From Hyaloraphidium curvatum (taxonomy: Eukaryota; Monoblepharomycota; Hyaloraphidiomycetes; Hyaloraphidiales; Hyaloraphidiaceae), in NCBI GenBank assembly GCA_025558095.1, contig JAIVFI010000011.1, positions 124,001 to 188,000 of the forward strand: a stretch of DNA of 64,000 nt, read 5' to 3'. A program made the translations under genes and the position numbers. Shown here in pieces: positions 1-8,823 of the stretch. The notes under the pieces were generated by a model. That model searched no databases. It was not told the DNA's origin and saw only the letters and a program-made list of their open reading frames with translations. The first letter of the stretch is position 1. Each line of letters opens with the position of its first letter.

Positions 1-63
1 AGTTAAAGCAGTCATTGCATAGAGTAGGTGTGCACACCGTTGGCGTCTGCGTGGCCGGGCCGA

Positions 64-784
64 TCAGCCCTCACTCCGCCCGCTTTTTTGCCGGAGTGGG
101 ACACCCACCGTCGTGTAGCCCACCCTCCCGGTGGCCGTGAACGTATACGCTGTCGGATCCACCGGCAGGTCCCCCGCGGCGTTGGTCACCAACACGGTGA
201 ACGTGGCCGTGGGCTCCGCGGAACCGGTTGCGGTCGCCGAGTAGGTGCAGTAGGCGATGAGGGTCGTTGTCAACCCTGCCGGCACGGCCCCGGACGGGGT
301 GGGCGTGGCAAGCCTCCAGAACGCCGGCGGAGCCGCGCGCCGAAGCAGCTGCGCCTGGCCCGAGCCAGCGACCTGGGTAATGGTCATTGGGGCGTTGCCG
401 GCGTTGGAGATCGTCAGCGTGGTAGTAGCAGCCTTGTCCGTTGTGGAAATTGAGATGCCGCCGCCGTTCTTGACGTCCAGCATGGTCAGCGTGGCCTGGC
501 CGGGCGGCGCAGCGTAGCGGCGGTACAGGCGGGGCAAATCGGCGTAGCGGACGCAGGCCACGTGGTCCTCGGGTGTGCCAGGGTAGGAGAACTCGCTTCG
601 GAAGAGTCACGAGTCAGTGGGACGCGCGGGGCGGGGGGGGGGCAGCGGCACACCAGAACTCGGCCTTCCCGCACTCCCCGCAAGAGCGCTTGAAAACGGG
701 ACCGGGCGCCGCGGCCGTGCCGACAGAGATGAGGAGGGCGGCAAACATGGTGAGCAGCAGCAGCATGCGTGGCGGACGCGGCAT
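64..784 (-). CDS. Secreted protein with ASH/HYDIN-like Ig domain
   Basis: Predicted secreted protein of 220 residues, function unknown. Two exons (784-654, 595-64) are joined by a 58-nt GT-AG intron that removes in-frame stops; the phase is consistent. The start at 784 (or in-frame 766) gives a hydrophobic leader (MLLLLTMFAALLISVG) followed by a Cys-rich stretch with two Cys close together. The C-terminal 110 residues alternate short strands and turns (TLTISNAGNAPMTITQV, then a VPAG turn, then YSATATG), the pattern of ASH/choice-of-anchor Ig-like domains, which are common in bacterial surface proteins. The neighbouring upstream gene on the same strand is also a bacterial-looking secreted protein. 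Fold assignment is by pattern only. Confidence 0.55.
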
Positions 785-1265
785 GTTGTCGTTCGTTCGG
801 TGGGAGAGGTGTTGCGTTCGTTTGAGAAACGGCGTGACTCAAGTTGTGCTGCTCTGTCCCTCATTCGGCCAAATGCGCGAGTGCACAACGAAAAATGCAT
901 GCACCCGGACCCGCGAGAGTAGGAGAGAGAAGCACGGTGGGGCAGGTCCGCCCCGTCGCGTTTCTCGGCCGGTGGCGTGCAAGTTCCCCGGGCGGTATGA
1001 CGCAGTTTGCGGAGTTCGCCTTGTCCAGATTGGCGGAGTTTTCGCAACCGTCATGGTGCGGGAATACCCGTCATTGTGCGGGATCCCCGTCACCGGCGGA
1101 TTGCCCGCGGATGCGTCAAGATTGGTCGCCAGCACCGCGAAGGTCCCCAAATCTATTCAACGCGCAGAAAGGCGGGAGCGCCTTGGCTACTCCGGGAGGC
1201 GGCCCAATGTCATCACGACCACCTTTGCACGTCCGAATACATGGGGAGCCGATGATACCCTTGCC
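785..1265. other. Intergenic, presumed promoter of the ASH-domain gene
   Basis: About 480 bp between two minus-strand genes. No convincing coding frame, repeat or RNA gene seen. Confidence 0.4.
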
Positions 1266-3308
1266 CTAGGCGGCCTTCCTCGAGGTAGTCCTCCTCCTCT
1301 TCGTGGTCGTCTTCCTCCTCGCCGAGCTCCTCCGCATGCTCGTCCTGCGCCGCGTCGTCGTCCTGCGCCGCGTCGTCGTCCTCCTCCGCGCCGTCGTCCT
1401 CCTCCCGACCGTGGTCCGCCGGAAACCCCGGGCGGTCGTGCGGTGCGCGGCAGGCGCGGTCACTGGCGGCGGATCGCCGCGGGGGGTACGGCTCGCGGTC
1501 GCCGGGGCGAAGGGAGAGGTGGGTGGGGTGCTGCTCTCGGTCGCTGAGCTCGTGGTGCTTGTGCTCGGGGTGTGCGAAGAGCTGGCGATCATGGAGCTGC
1601 TGGTGTGCGTCACCGAGGCCGTCGCCGTCCAGGTTCGACTGTCGCTCGTGGGGGGGGTCTGCGCCGCCAGGATGCTCGACGGTGCCGGAGATGCGATCGA
1701 AGAAGGCGGCGAAGCGGCCGGGGTCGCCGATGTCGTAGCCGTCAGAGAATAAGTGCTTGGCGTCCGCGAGGCCGTGGCCGTCTGCAACGTGCTGGACAGC
1801 GTGGTGCTGGTCGCCGTCTCTGAGGAGCTAGAGAGCATGGACGTTGACGGCGCGAAGGACTCGCTCGTGGTCGACGATGTGAGGCTCTCGCTTGTGGTCG
1901 CGGATGTGAGCGTTCCGCTCGTAGTCGAGGATGTCGAACTCGAGCTAGTCTGCGTCTGCGACGTGCTGGACAGGGCGGAGGAGCTATTCGTTGTCCGAGA
2001 GGAACTGCTGGGCGTCTCCGACGAGGTCGCTGTTCGAGAGCTACTGCTCGGCGTCTCCGAAGTCGTTGAGGTCGTTGCGGTAAGAGAACTGGTACTCGCC
2101 GTCATCGCGGCGGTTGTTGTCGGCGAGCTGGAGGTCCGCGTCGCCGACGTGGTTGCCGTCAGCGAGCTCGTCGACCGAACCTGCAGCCGCACCCTGACGT
2201 CCCCATCCCACCAGCTCGACGCCGCCAGGTCGACCATCCCGTCGCCGTCCAGGTCGGCCGCGGCCGCGGAAAACGCCCCCTGCCCCATGGCGTAGTCGAC
2301 CCTGGCCGCGAACCCCCTCCCGCCCAGCCCGCGCAGGAAGCTGATCGGGTCGCCGCCCCGGGAGACCAGGGAGGGGTAGTTCCCGCGGATGCAGGCCGCG
2401 AGGATGTCGGGCAGGCCGTCGCCGTCGAGGTCCGCCAGCGCGATTCCTTTGGGGGTGCGGGCGGTGGGCAGGTAGACGGGGGAGGAGAAGTTGCCCCCCG
2501 GCCCGCCGAAGTAGACCGCGACGTTGTCCGAGCCGTCGTTGGCGGCCACGAGGTCCGGGAACCCGTCGCCGTCGAGGTCCGCCGCTGCGATGGAATGCGG
2601 CCCGGCGCCCGAGCGGTAAGTGCGCTGGGCCTTGAAGTTCCCGCCCCCGGTGGCGATGTACACGGAAACGGTGCCGCCGTAGTGGTTGGCCACGGCAAAG
2701 TCTGGCCACCCGTCCCGGTCAAAGTCCCCGACGGCGACGCTGTGCGGCTGGGCGCCCGCAGCCAGGGTGCGCGACGAGGATCCGAAGGCGCCCGTGCCGT
2801 TGCCAAACAGGACCTTGACGACGGATTCGCCCCACCCTGCCACGACGACGTCCAAAAAGCCGTCCTTGTCGACGTCGGCGAGGGCCGCCTCGTGCGCCCC
2901 GAGCACCGCGGGGTAGTCTGCCGAGTAGGCGAGGGCGCCGTTGCCGACGTTCAGAAGCACTGAGATATTTCCCGGCGCCTGGTTCGCCGTCACGACGTCG
3001 GGCAGCCCGTCGCCGTTCACGTCCCCGACGGCCACCGACTTTGGCTGGCAGCCCGCGGGCAGCGCGTAGACTGCGGCCGGCAGGAAGGTGCCGTCGCCGC
3101 GGCCGCGCATGACCGCCACCGTTGCGTCCCCCGCGCAGACCGAGACGAGGTCGGGCGCGCCGTCTCCGTCGATGTCGGCGGCCCGGACAAACAGCGCGTG
3201 GGCGCCGCTGGCGTAAGACGCGGCGGGCCGCAGCGCGGGCGCCCCAAACGCGGGCGCCGCCGTCACAATCAGGACAATCGCGACGGAAAGAACGTGTCCG
3301 CAGCGCAT
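1266..3308 (-). CDS. Secreted FG-GAP/VCBS-repeat protein with Ser/Thr-rich stalk
   Basis: Single-exon protein of 680 residues. The start at 3308 places a signal peptide (MRCGHVLSVAIVLIVTAA) at the N-terminus; an in-frame ATG at 3395 would bury it. The first 370 residues contain seven FG-GAP/VCBS units, each with a calcium-loop motif of the form DxDxDGxxD (DIDGDGAPD, DVNGDGLPD, DVDKDGFLD, DFDRDGWPD, DLDGDGFPD, DLDGDGLPD, DLDGDGMVD), enough for a seven-bladed propeller. A long Ser/Thr-rich, probably O-glycosylated region follows. The tail of about 60 residues is Arg/Thr-rich with tandem RRRTTT-type repeats. The family usually mediates extracellular ligand or surface binding and is commonest in bacteria. 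No transmembrane segment or GPI signal was evident at the C-terminus. Confidence 0.8.
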   Translation of the reverse strand: MRCGHVLSVAIVLIVTAAPAFGAPALRPAASYASGAHALFVRAADIDGDGAPDLVSVCAGDATVAVMRGRGDGTFLPAAVYALPAGCQPKSVAVGDVNGDGLPDVVTANQAPGNISVLLNVGNGALAYSADYPAVLGAHEAALADVDKDGFLDVVVAGWGESVVKVLFGNGTGAFGSSSRTLAAGAQPHSVAVGDFDRDGWPDFAVANHYGGTVSVYIATGGGNFKAQRTYRSGAGPHSIAAADLDGDGFPDLVAANDGSDNVAVYFGGPGGNFSSPVYLPTARTPKGIALADLDGDGLPDILAACIRGNYPSLVSRGGDPISFLRGLGGRGFAARVDYAMGQGAFSAAAADLDGDGMVDLAASSWWDGDVRVRLQVRSTSSLTATTSATRTSSSPTTTAAMTASTSSLTATTSTTSETPSSSSRTATSSETPSSSSRTTNSSSALSSTSQTQTSSSSTSSTTSGTLTSATTSESLTSSTTSESFAPSTSMLSSSSETATSTTLSSTLQTATASRTPSTYSLTATTSATPAASPPSSIASPAPSSILAAQTPPTSDSRTWTATASVTHTSSSMIASSSHTPSTSTTSSATESSTPPTSPFAPATASRTPRGDPPPVTAPAAHRTTARGFRRTTVGRRTTARRRTTTRRRTTTRRRTSMRRSSARRKTTTKRRRTTSRKAA

Positions 3309-3701
3309 AGCGGCCGCGGACGCGGCGAGGGGGAATGGGAAAAGGAGGGCGAGCGGCTGTGTTGGGAAAATGACGATCAAAAGATCCCCCGACAACGGTC
3401 AGAGGCCACAGACGGCGTGGAGGATCCTTCGATCATGCTGGAGGATGGACGTCTGCCACCCTGGATTCGGACACGGGCAGCATCGTTCGTCGCTTCGGCC
3501 TTGAAGGTGTGCGAGAAGAAGACCGATCCGGGAGCTCTGAATCTCCAACCGCGCTGACTTGACGGAAAGGGGCCCACGGCAGACACGGCACTAGGGCGCC
3601 ATAGCCTAATGGAATTCGATCTTCCCCGTGAATTGCGGCGCCGAGGAAACACCAGACCAGACCACACCAACCGGCCCGGCCTCTCGCACCATCGCCGCAG
3701 C
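3309..3701. other. Intergenic, presumed promoter of the FG-GAP gene
   Basis: About 390 bp without a supported gene. It lies upstream of the FG-GAP start and downstream of the FYR-domain gene, both on the minus strand. Confidence 0.4.
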
Positions 3702-5014
3702 TCACCCCTCCCCGCTCTCGTATTCCTCCTCCCCCTCCCCATGGAACCCCGCCCCCGCGTCCGCCGCATCCGTCCCCTCCGACGCCGCCTCCTCCTCGTG
3801 CTTGGCCGCGCCCCTCGGCTTCGCGGCCGCCTTGGGCTGCCCCGGCTGCTCGAACGCCTGCCACTCGTACTTCGCGAGCTGCGCGACGCCGGGGAGCTCC
3901 TGCACCAGGGATTGGATGGTGCCGTTGGTGAGGCCGAAGTGCTCGGGGCCGGAGGAGGACGAGGTGGTTTCCTTGTTGCGGAGGAGGTTGGCGGCTGTCG
4001 GGAACGCGGTCAGCGGAGCCCCGCGGGCGGCCGGGAAAAGATGGGCGCACCCTTGACGAAGGGCGCCCAGGCGCCGGTGGGAGAGTTGGCGGCGTGCGCC
4101 GTGTGCGGGGCGTCGGCGGGCTCGACCCTGAAGAGGGGGCCGACGCCGCCGTCCTCGATGGTGCAGAAGTACTCGCACGTCGCGTTGGCGTCCACGGTCG
4201 ACTGGTACGGTCTGCGCCAAATGTGAGCGGGACGGCTCGTGTTCGCGCGCCGGCCGCCGGCGACCCACCTCGAGACCCTGTAACCCACGGGGAACACGTA
4301 CCGCGCCGAATGGAACGCGTCCCTGTCCGTCACCACCGTCCCCAGCGCGTACACGGTGAACTGCCCGACCCTGGCCGGCAGCCTCGGCCTGCCGTGCTCG
4401 TCGCGGGGCACCGCCTGCACGCGCTTGGCCTTTGGCTTGGCGGCGGCGGGCTTTGCGGGGCGCTCGGCCTTGGGTTTGGGCGGGCGCTTGGCGGAGGAGG
4501 GGGCGCTGGGGAGATCGGCTGGCGAGGCGGGGGCGGTCGCGGCGGGGGACGGCTGCACGGGGGCGGGGGCGGGCGAGGGGGCGAACTGGTGGAACTGCGG
4601 GGCGGGCTGGTGGGCGGCGTATTGCACCGGCGGCGGGGGCGGCATCTCGACGCGGGGCGCGGCGGCGCGGGGCGCCTCCACGGGCGGTGCGGGCCGCGGG
4701 GCGGGCGCGGGGCGGATCGGCCGCGGGTGCTCCTCCTCTGCCGCGCGCTCCCCGTCCGACACGTCGTCTTCGAGCCCGGAAGACTCGTCGCCGCCCTTTT
4801 CGTACATGCGCACGCGGTCGGCCAGCAGGCTGTTTAAATGGCGCGTTAAGGACGCGTTCCGCTGTCCAGCCCGGTGGGGCACGTACTCCCGCTCCCGCCG
4901 CAGCCGCGCGATCTTTGCGCGGTAAATGTCCAGCTTGAGGCTCATCTCCTCGAAGCCCTCGGCGCCGAACTTGCGCTTGGCGTCGGACGCCGAGCCCGCG
5001 CCGGCCTTGACCAT
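3702..5014 (-). CDS. FYRN/FYRC-domain nuclear protein (TBRG1-like)
   Basis: Protein of 399 residues from three exons: 5014-4269, 4211-4051, 3994-3702 (introns 57 and 56 nt, phases consistent). The N-terminus is charged and helical (MSLKLDIYRAKIARLRRERE), followed by an acidic patch and a Pro/Ala-rich linker. From about residue 195 comes an FYRN domain (FTVYALGTVV, then FPVGYRVSRPYQS across the first splice), then an FYRC segment (YFCTIEDGG, PLFRVEPADAP) that continues in the third exon (HFGLTNGTIQSLVQ). FYRN/FYRC pairs occur in MLL-type and TBRG1-type chromatin proteins. No SET or PHD domain is visible, so the TBRG1-like class fits best. The specific chromatin role is inferred. Confidence 0.8.
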
Positions 5015-5295
5015 CGCGGAGCGCGCGGCAGGAAAGGCTTTGGACGGGGGTTGGGGCCTCTGCGGCGCCGCGGAAGTGTAACGCGACAGAGCGCTTCGGG
5101 TCCGCGAGCGGGATTCGGCGGGTTTCGCACCCGAGGGGGCCCAAGGGAGGGGGTGAAAATGGAGGAGCGCGAGTGCTCCGGCCGTCCCGCCCTCCCTGCC
5201 CTTTTGCCTCGAAGCGATCACAATGCAGCATTTCCTTCGTTGCCTGCTCCAGAACCCAGATTACTCGGGTATCCCATCCGCCTCCCGGCCCGCAT

Positions 5296-6472
5296 CTACG
5301 GATCCACTTCCACCACTTCCCACACGTCCCTCCTGGCATAGTACTCCACCCTCACCCCCTTTCCCGCCAGCCCATCCCTGACCTCCCTCATCGTCCCCGC
5401 GTCGCCCCAGCCCGCCGGCTGCGAATCCGGGATGAAGTCCACCGCGTACACCTTGACCTCCCTCACCGTCCGCGAACTGCGGAGGAGCAGCAGGTCGAGG
5501 AGGGAGATGGAGGGGGTGGAGAAGAGCTGCAGGGATGCCAGCGCCGGGTGTGCGGCGGCGGCGCGGATCGACGAGGATGTCGCGCGGCACCGCCGGAGGA
5601 CGAGCCGGCGGAGCCCCGTTGCGGCATCCAGCGCCCGCTCCACGCCGAAGTCGGTGACCGCCGCCGAGCCGAGGTCCAGCACCCGCAGGCGGGCCATGGC
5701 GGGGTACACGGCGGCCAACGTGGCGTCGTCCAGGGTGTCGGAGGCGCCGCGGAGGACGAGGGCGTCCAGCGCGCGGAAGGCCGATATGCGGCGGAGCACG
5801 GGGCCGGAAAACAGCGGGGCGGCGTGGAAAGAGTCCGCGGAGGAGCCGGGTAGGGGGCGGTCCTCCACCAGCGAGAGGTGCGTCAGCGCGGCGGGGTCGA
5901 GGGCGGCGAGGAGGCGTTCCAGGGCCGCCGATCCCGGAAGGAGGGGGTCGCGGAGGCGGCACCGTTCGAGTTCCAGGCCGTGCGGGGAAGCAGAGAGGGG
6001 GAGCGAGGGGATAAAGTCCGCGAGGTCGCAGTCCCGCAGGCTGAGGAAGGTGCCGGCGCGGAGGGCGAGGGCGAGTGCGGGACCGGCGAGGAGGAAGCCG
6101 GTGAGGCGGAGGATGGCGAGACCGGGCACGGCGGTCAGGACAGCGGCGTGCTCGGGTCCGAAGGTGCGGCTGCTCCAAAGAGAAACGAAACAGAGGCGGG
6201 ACGGCGAACATGTCGGCAGGATGAATGACGCGTCAACTCGTGTCTTGGCCGGAAGCAAGGGAGGAACGGCCCCACCGCGGATGCACATCGCATGCCACGT
6301 CGACGCCCAGCCTTGCCGGCGGCCCCTCGGCGGCGGCCTCCCGCAACAGCGATGCGAACGCGGCGCCGTCCGCGGTCCCGGACGCCACCGCCGCCTCGAG
6401 CACGTGCCGCCACGATACCGAGACCGTACGCTGCGGCGGAGCGCGGGAGAGGGAGGGCGGAGGCGCGGACAT
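5296..6472 (-). CDS. Leucine-rich-repeat protein of the fungal F-box/LRR type
   Basis: Predicted 357-residue protein from exons 6472-6276 and 6172-5296, joined by a roughly 103-nt intron; an acceptor 3 nt further in (CAG repeat) is equally possible. The body consists of irregular leucine-rich repeats (LTHLSLVED, LDALVLRGAS, LRVLDLGSAA, LRRLVLRRC) typical of the expanded basidiomycete F-box-like families. No clear F-box was seen in the first exon, which is Ala/Pro-rich. Such proteins often serve as substrate receptors for SCF ubiquitin ligases, but that role is only inferred. The start at 6472 is 106 bp from the divergent Ble-like gene. Confidence 0.6.
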
Positions 6473-6578
6473 CGGGGCGGCCTGCGCGGTGAATCGACGG
6501 TTCGCGCCGCCGTGTTTACGTCCGTGTCCCAGAAGCATCTCCCCCCTCTCCGTCCTCCCGGTTCACGCTACAACATCG
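6473..6578. promoter_or_regulatory. Short divergent promoter between LRR and Ble-like genes
   Basis: Only 106 bp separate the two divergent start codons, so upstream elements must be shared. It is pyrimidine-rich on the plus strand just before the Ble-like ATG (CCCCCCTCTCCGTCCTCCCG). No TATA box was recognised. Confidence 0.4.
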
Positions 6579-6944
6579 ATGGCCGAAAAGCGCGACAGGA
6601 TCACCGCCAACCTCCCATCGCGCGACATGGACGCGACCCTCGCCTTCTACGCCGCCCTCGGCTTCTCCCCCCGCTACCGGAACGATGGTTGGATGATCCT
6701 CTCCCGCGGCCCCCTGGAGCTCGAGTTCTTCCCGCACCCGGAACTGGACCCCGCGTCGTCGTGGTTCTCGGCGTGCGTGCGGGTGGCGGACCTCGACGGG
6801 CTCGTGGCGGCGTGGAGGGCGGCGGGGCTGCCAAAGACGGGGATACCGAGGCTCGAGGAGGAGGCGAGGGAGATCGCGCCGGGGTTGAGGATGGCGGCGC
6901 TGGTGGATTTGGATGGTTCGCTGCTGAGGTTGCTAGGGCCGTGA
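6579..6944 (+). CDS. Bleomycin-resistance/glyoxalase-fold (VOC) small protein
   Basis: Single-exon protein of 121 residues. The N-terminal pattern (ITANLPSRDMDATLAFYAAL, then GFSPRYRNDGWMIL) and the C-terminal LVDLDGSLLRLL match the VOC/glyoxalase fold, and the overall order (FYxxLGF, then a short acidic strand, then a D-rich VRVADLDGLVAAW) is that of the bacterial Ble bleomycin-binding proteins rather than metal-dependent glyoxalase I. Ble proteins are dimers that sequester bleomycin-type drugs. The metal-ligand His/Glu set of glyoxalase I is not obvious. It may bind a different planar or peptide ligand. Absence of introns and the bacterial-type family suggest possible transfer, but this is inference. 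Confidence 0.7.
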   Translation: MAEKRDRITANLPSRDMDATLAFYAALGFSPRYRNDGWMILSRGPLELEFFPHPELDPASSWFSACVRVADLDGLVAAWRAAGLPKTGIPRLEEEAREIAPGLRMAALVDLDGSLLRLLGP

Positions 6945-7115
6945 GCCCGGGACGCGGTGACGGGCTTCGGGAGGTAGCACGGTTCCCATTCCGATACGTT
7001 CCCTCCGCTCAAGGTGCCCTCTAGCAGTGCCAGTCGGTGGTGCGCGCAGTCAACCTTTGCGCTCGGGCAGTCCGCCTTTCGCCGTCCCTGGCATACCGTC
7101 GTTGCCCCGGTGCCG

Positions 7116-7499
7116 TCACGCCTTTGGCGGGCAGAGCACCACCCTCTCCTTCCCCACCCTCTTGTCCAGCGCCTCCTCCCCCTCGGAAAAGTCCATCGCC
7201 GCAGCAAACTTCATGCTGTCCTCCTTCCCCTTGGTCCGCGTGGCGACGGCCGCGAACCGCGCCTCGAGCTCCTCCCTCGTGGGCGGGCGGACGGGTTCCG
7301 GGGAGGCCGACCAGTCTCCGATGGCGAAGCCATAGTCCTCGTTGTCCATTTGTTTGGGAGCGGGGGCGGTATAGGCGCGGAGGGAGGGCCGGAGGGTGCG
7401 GGTAGGGAGGACGGAGGCGGGGGTCGCGAGGGCGGCGGGACAGGCCCGGGGGAGGGAGCGCGGCACGGAGAACATGGCGAGGGCGTTCCTGAGCGGCAT
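7116..7499 (-). CDS. Small putative mitochondrial protein, unknown
   Basis: Single-exon protein of 127 residues (start 7499, or in-frame 7475). The first 45 residues are rich in Arg, Ala, Leu, Pro and Ser with almost no acidic residues, as in a mitochondrial targeting sequence, and the remainder is a short charged domain (DNEDYGFAIGDWSASPEPV, then an ELEARFAAVATRTKGKED helix). I do not recognise the family. It is divergent from the mitochondrial uL22 gene about 210 bp away, so a mitochondrial role would fit the context, but this is weak evidence. Confidence 0.5.
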   Translation of the reverse strand: MPLRNALAMFSVPRSLPRACPAALATPASVLPTRTLRPSLRAYTAPAPKQMDNEDYGFAIGDWSASPEPVRPPTREELEARFAAVATRTKGKEDSMKFAAAMDFSEGEEALDKRVGKERVVLCPPKA

Positions 7500-7709
7500 C
7501 CCGGGGCCGGAGAGGGACGACGTCGCGTTTCCGCGGCTTGGTCAGCTCGCCGGAATCTGCGGGATGTGCGTCCTTAGAGCTCTGTATCTGGCCTTCGATT
7601 CTAGCCGAAGCCGCTAGCCTACTTCGACGCGAACACCACAAACCATCGCGGGCCTCCAGTGCGCTAGCAGGCCCTTCTAAGGACCTCCGGGTCGGCCATA
7701 TTGCTTGAG

Positions 7710-8700
7710 ATGTCCCGGACTCTGTGCCTCCTGCGGCGGCCGGCCCTCCCGCGCCCTGCTTTGGCCCCCGCGCCGCCGCCGCCGCGCCGCGCCTTCTCCC
7801 TCTCCGCCGCTTCCCGCGGCCGCATCGCGCCCGACGACCCGCGGTACGCGCGCCCCGTGAGGCTGCCGAACGGCCCGCCGCCGAAAAGGGCGGAGCCGCC
7901 GGCCATCCCGCGGAAGGTGTTCGAGTGGGCCTCCAACACCGCCGGCGCGCTGGCGGACAGGAAGGGCAACAAAGTGGGATGCTCGGGGCGTCCTGCTGCA
8001 CCTCTTCTTACCTCCCGGCTGCCGCCGATCGCTACCGCCCCCGCATTCAGTTCGTCCACTACATGCGCAACATCATCCACCTCCGCGCGCGACGCTTCTA
8101 CCCCTTCGCCAACCAGATCATCGGCCTCTCCGCCGAGCAAGCCGTCCTGCAATGCCGCTGGGCGCAGAACCTCTCGGCCCGCGTGGCGGAACAGACCCTG
8201 CTGGGGGCCATGATCAAGGCCAAGGCCGCCGGCTTGGATTTGGAGCGGTGCTACGTCAGTCAGTGTCCCTTTCCTGCCTTCCGCGCGTTTCTGTGGCGCT
8301 CACTTTTGCGTTTGCGCTCTTTGTTACAGCCGACGTCGACGTGCTCCCCCGCGCCATCACCCACCCCTCCCTCAAGCTCCGCGGCCAGGGCCCGTACGGC
8401 GCCACCCCCCACCCCGCCACCGCGCTGTTCCACCTCGTCCTCACCGAACGCCCGGACCTCCCCGCGGGCCAGACCTCCATCCGGCGGGACGTCCCGCCGG
8501 AGATCGAGGAGCTCCGGTCCCGCCTGCGCGCGTGGATGCGGGACAGGGACGCGCATACGAGGTGGGGGGTGCCGTACGTGAGGGATGAAAAGGGGAGGCT
8601 GGTGGGGTACGGGAGGAGAAAGAGAGAGGGGGTGAAGGAGATGGGCGGGTTCGGGATCGTGGGGGCCGAGAGGAGGAGGAAGAAGGTCGTGTACGCGTGA
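7710..8700 (+). CDS. MRPL22: Mitochondrial large-subunit ribosomal protein uL22m
   Basis: Predicted 280-residue protein from exons 7710-7973, 8051-8258 and 8330-8700 (introns of 77 and 71 nt, phases consistent). The N-terminus is basic and Ala/Pro-rich, as expected for mitochondrial import. The middle carries the uL22 core: a basic YMRNIIHLRARR strand, the IIGLSAEQAVLQCRW helix that corresponds to the 'sveeAl..l' region, a second helix with AKAAGLDLERCYV, and then the late beta region with PRAITHPSLKLRGQGPYG. In the large subunit uL22 lines the peptide exit tunnel. Family assignment is from the motif order, and the C-terminal basic extension is longer than in bacteria, as is usual in fungal mitoribosomes. 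Confidence 0.75.
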
Positions 8701-8823
8701 GCCGGGCTAGGGGGAATGGAGGACTCGGATGCTTCGAGAACCTTTTTTCTTCCACCCTAAATCATCCGACAGAATAGTTCCAAACACCACCGCAGCACCC
8801 CGTCGACCACCGCTGATCGACCG

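Noticed and set aside
3600-3680. A tRNA-like box A (TAGCCTAATGG).
   Set aside because: No box B (GGTTCGAnTCC) and no cloverleaf stems could be found downstream.
5432-7024. A 530-codon plus-strand frame across the LRR and Ble-like genes.
   Set aside because: Arg/Ser-rich shadow of other genes with no recognisable domain; the Ble-like protein in another frame is well supported.
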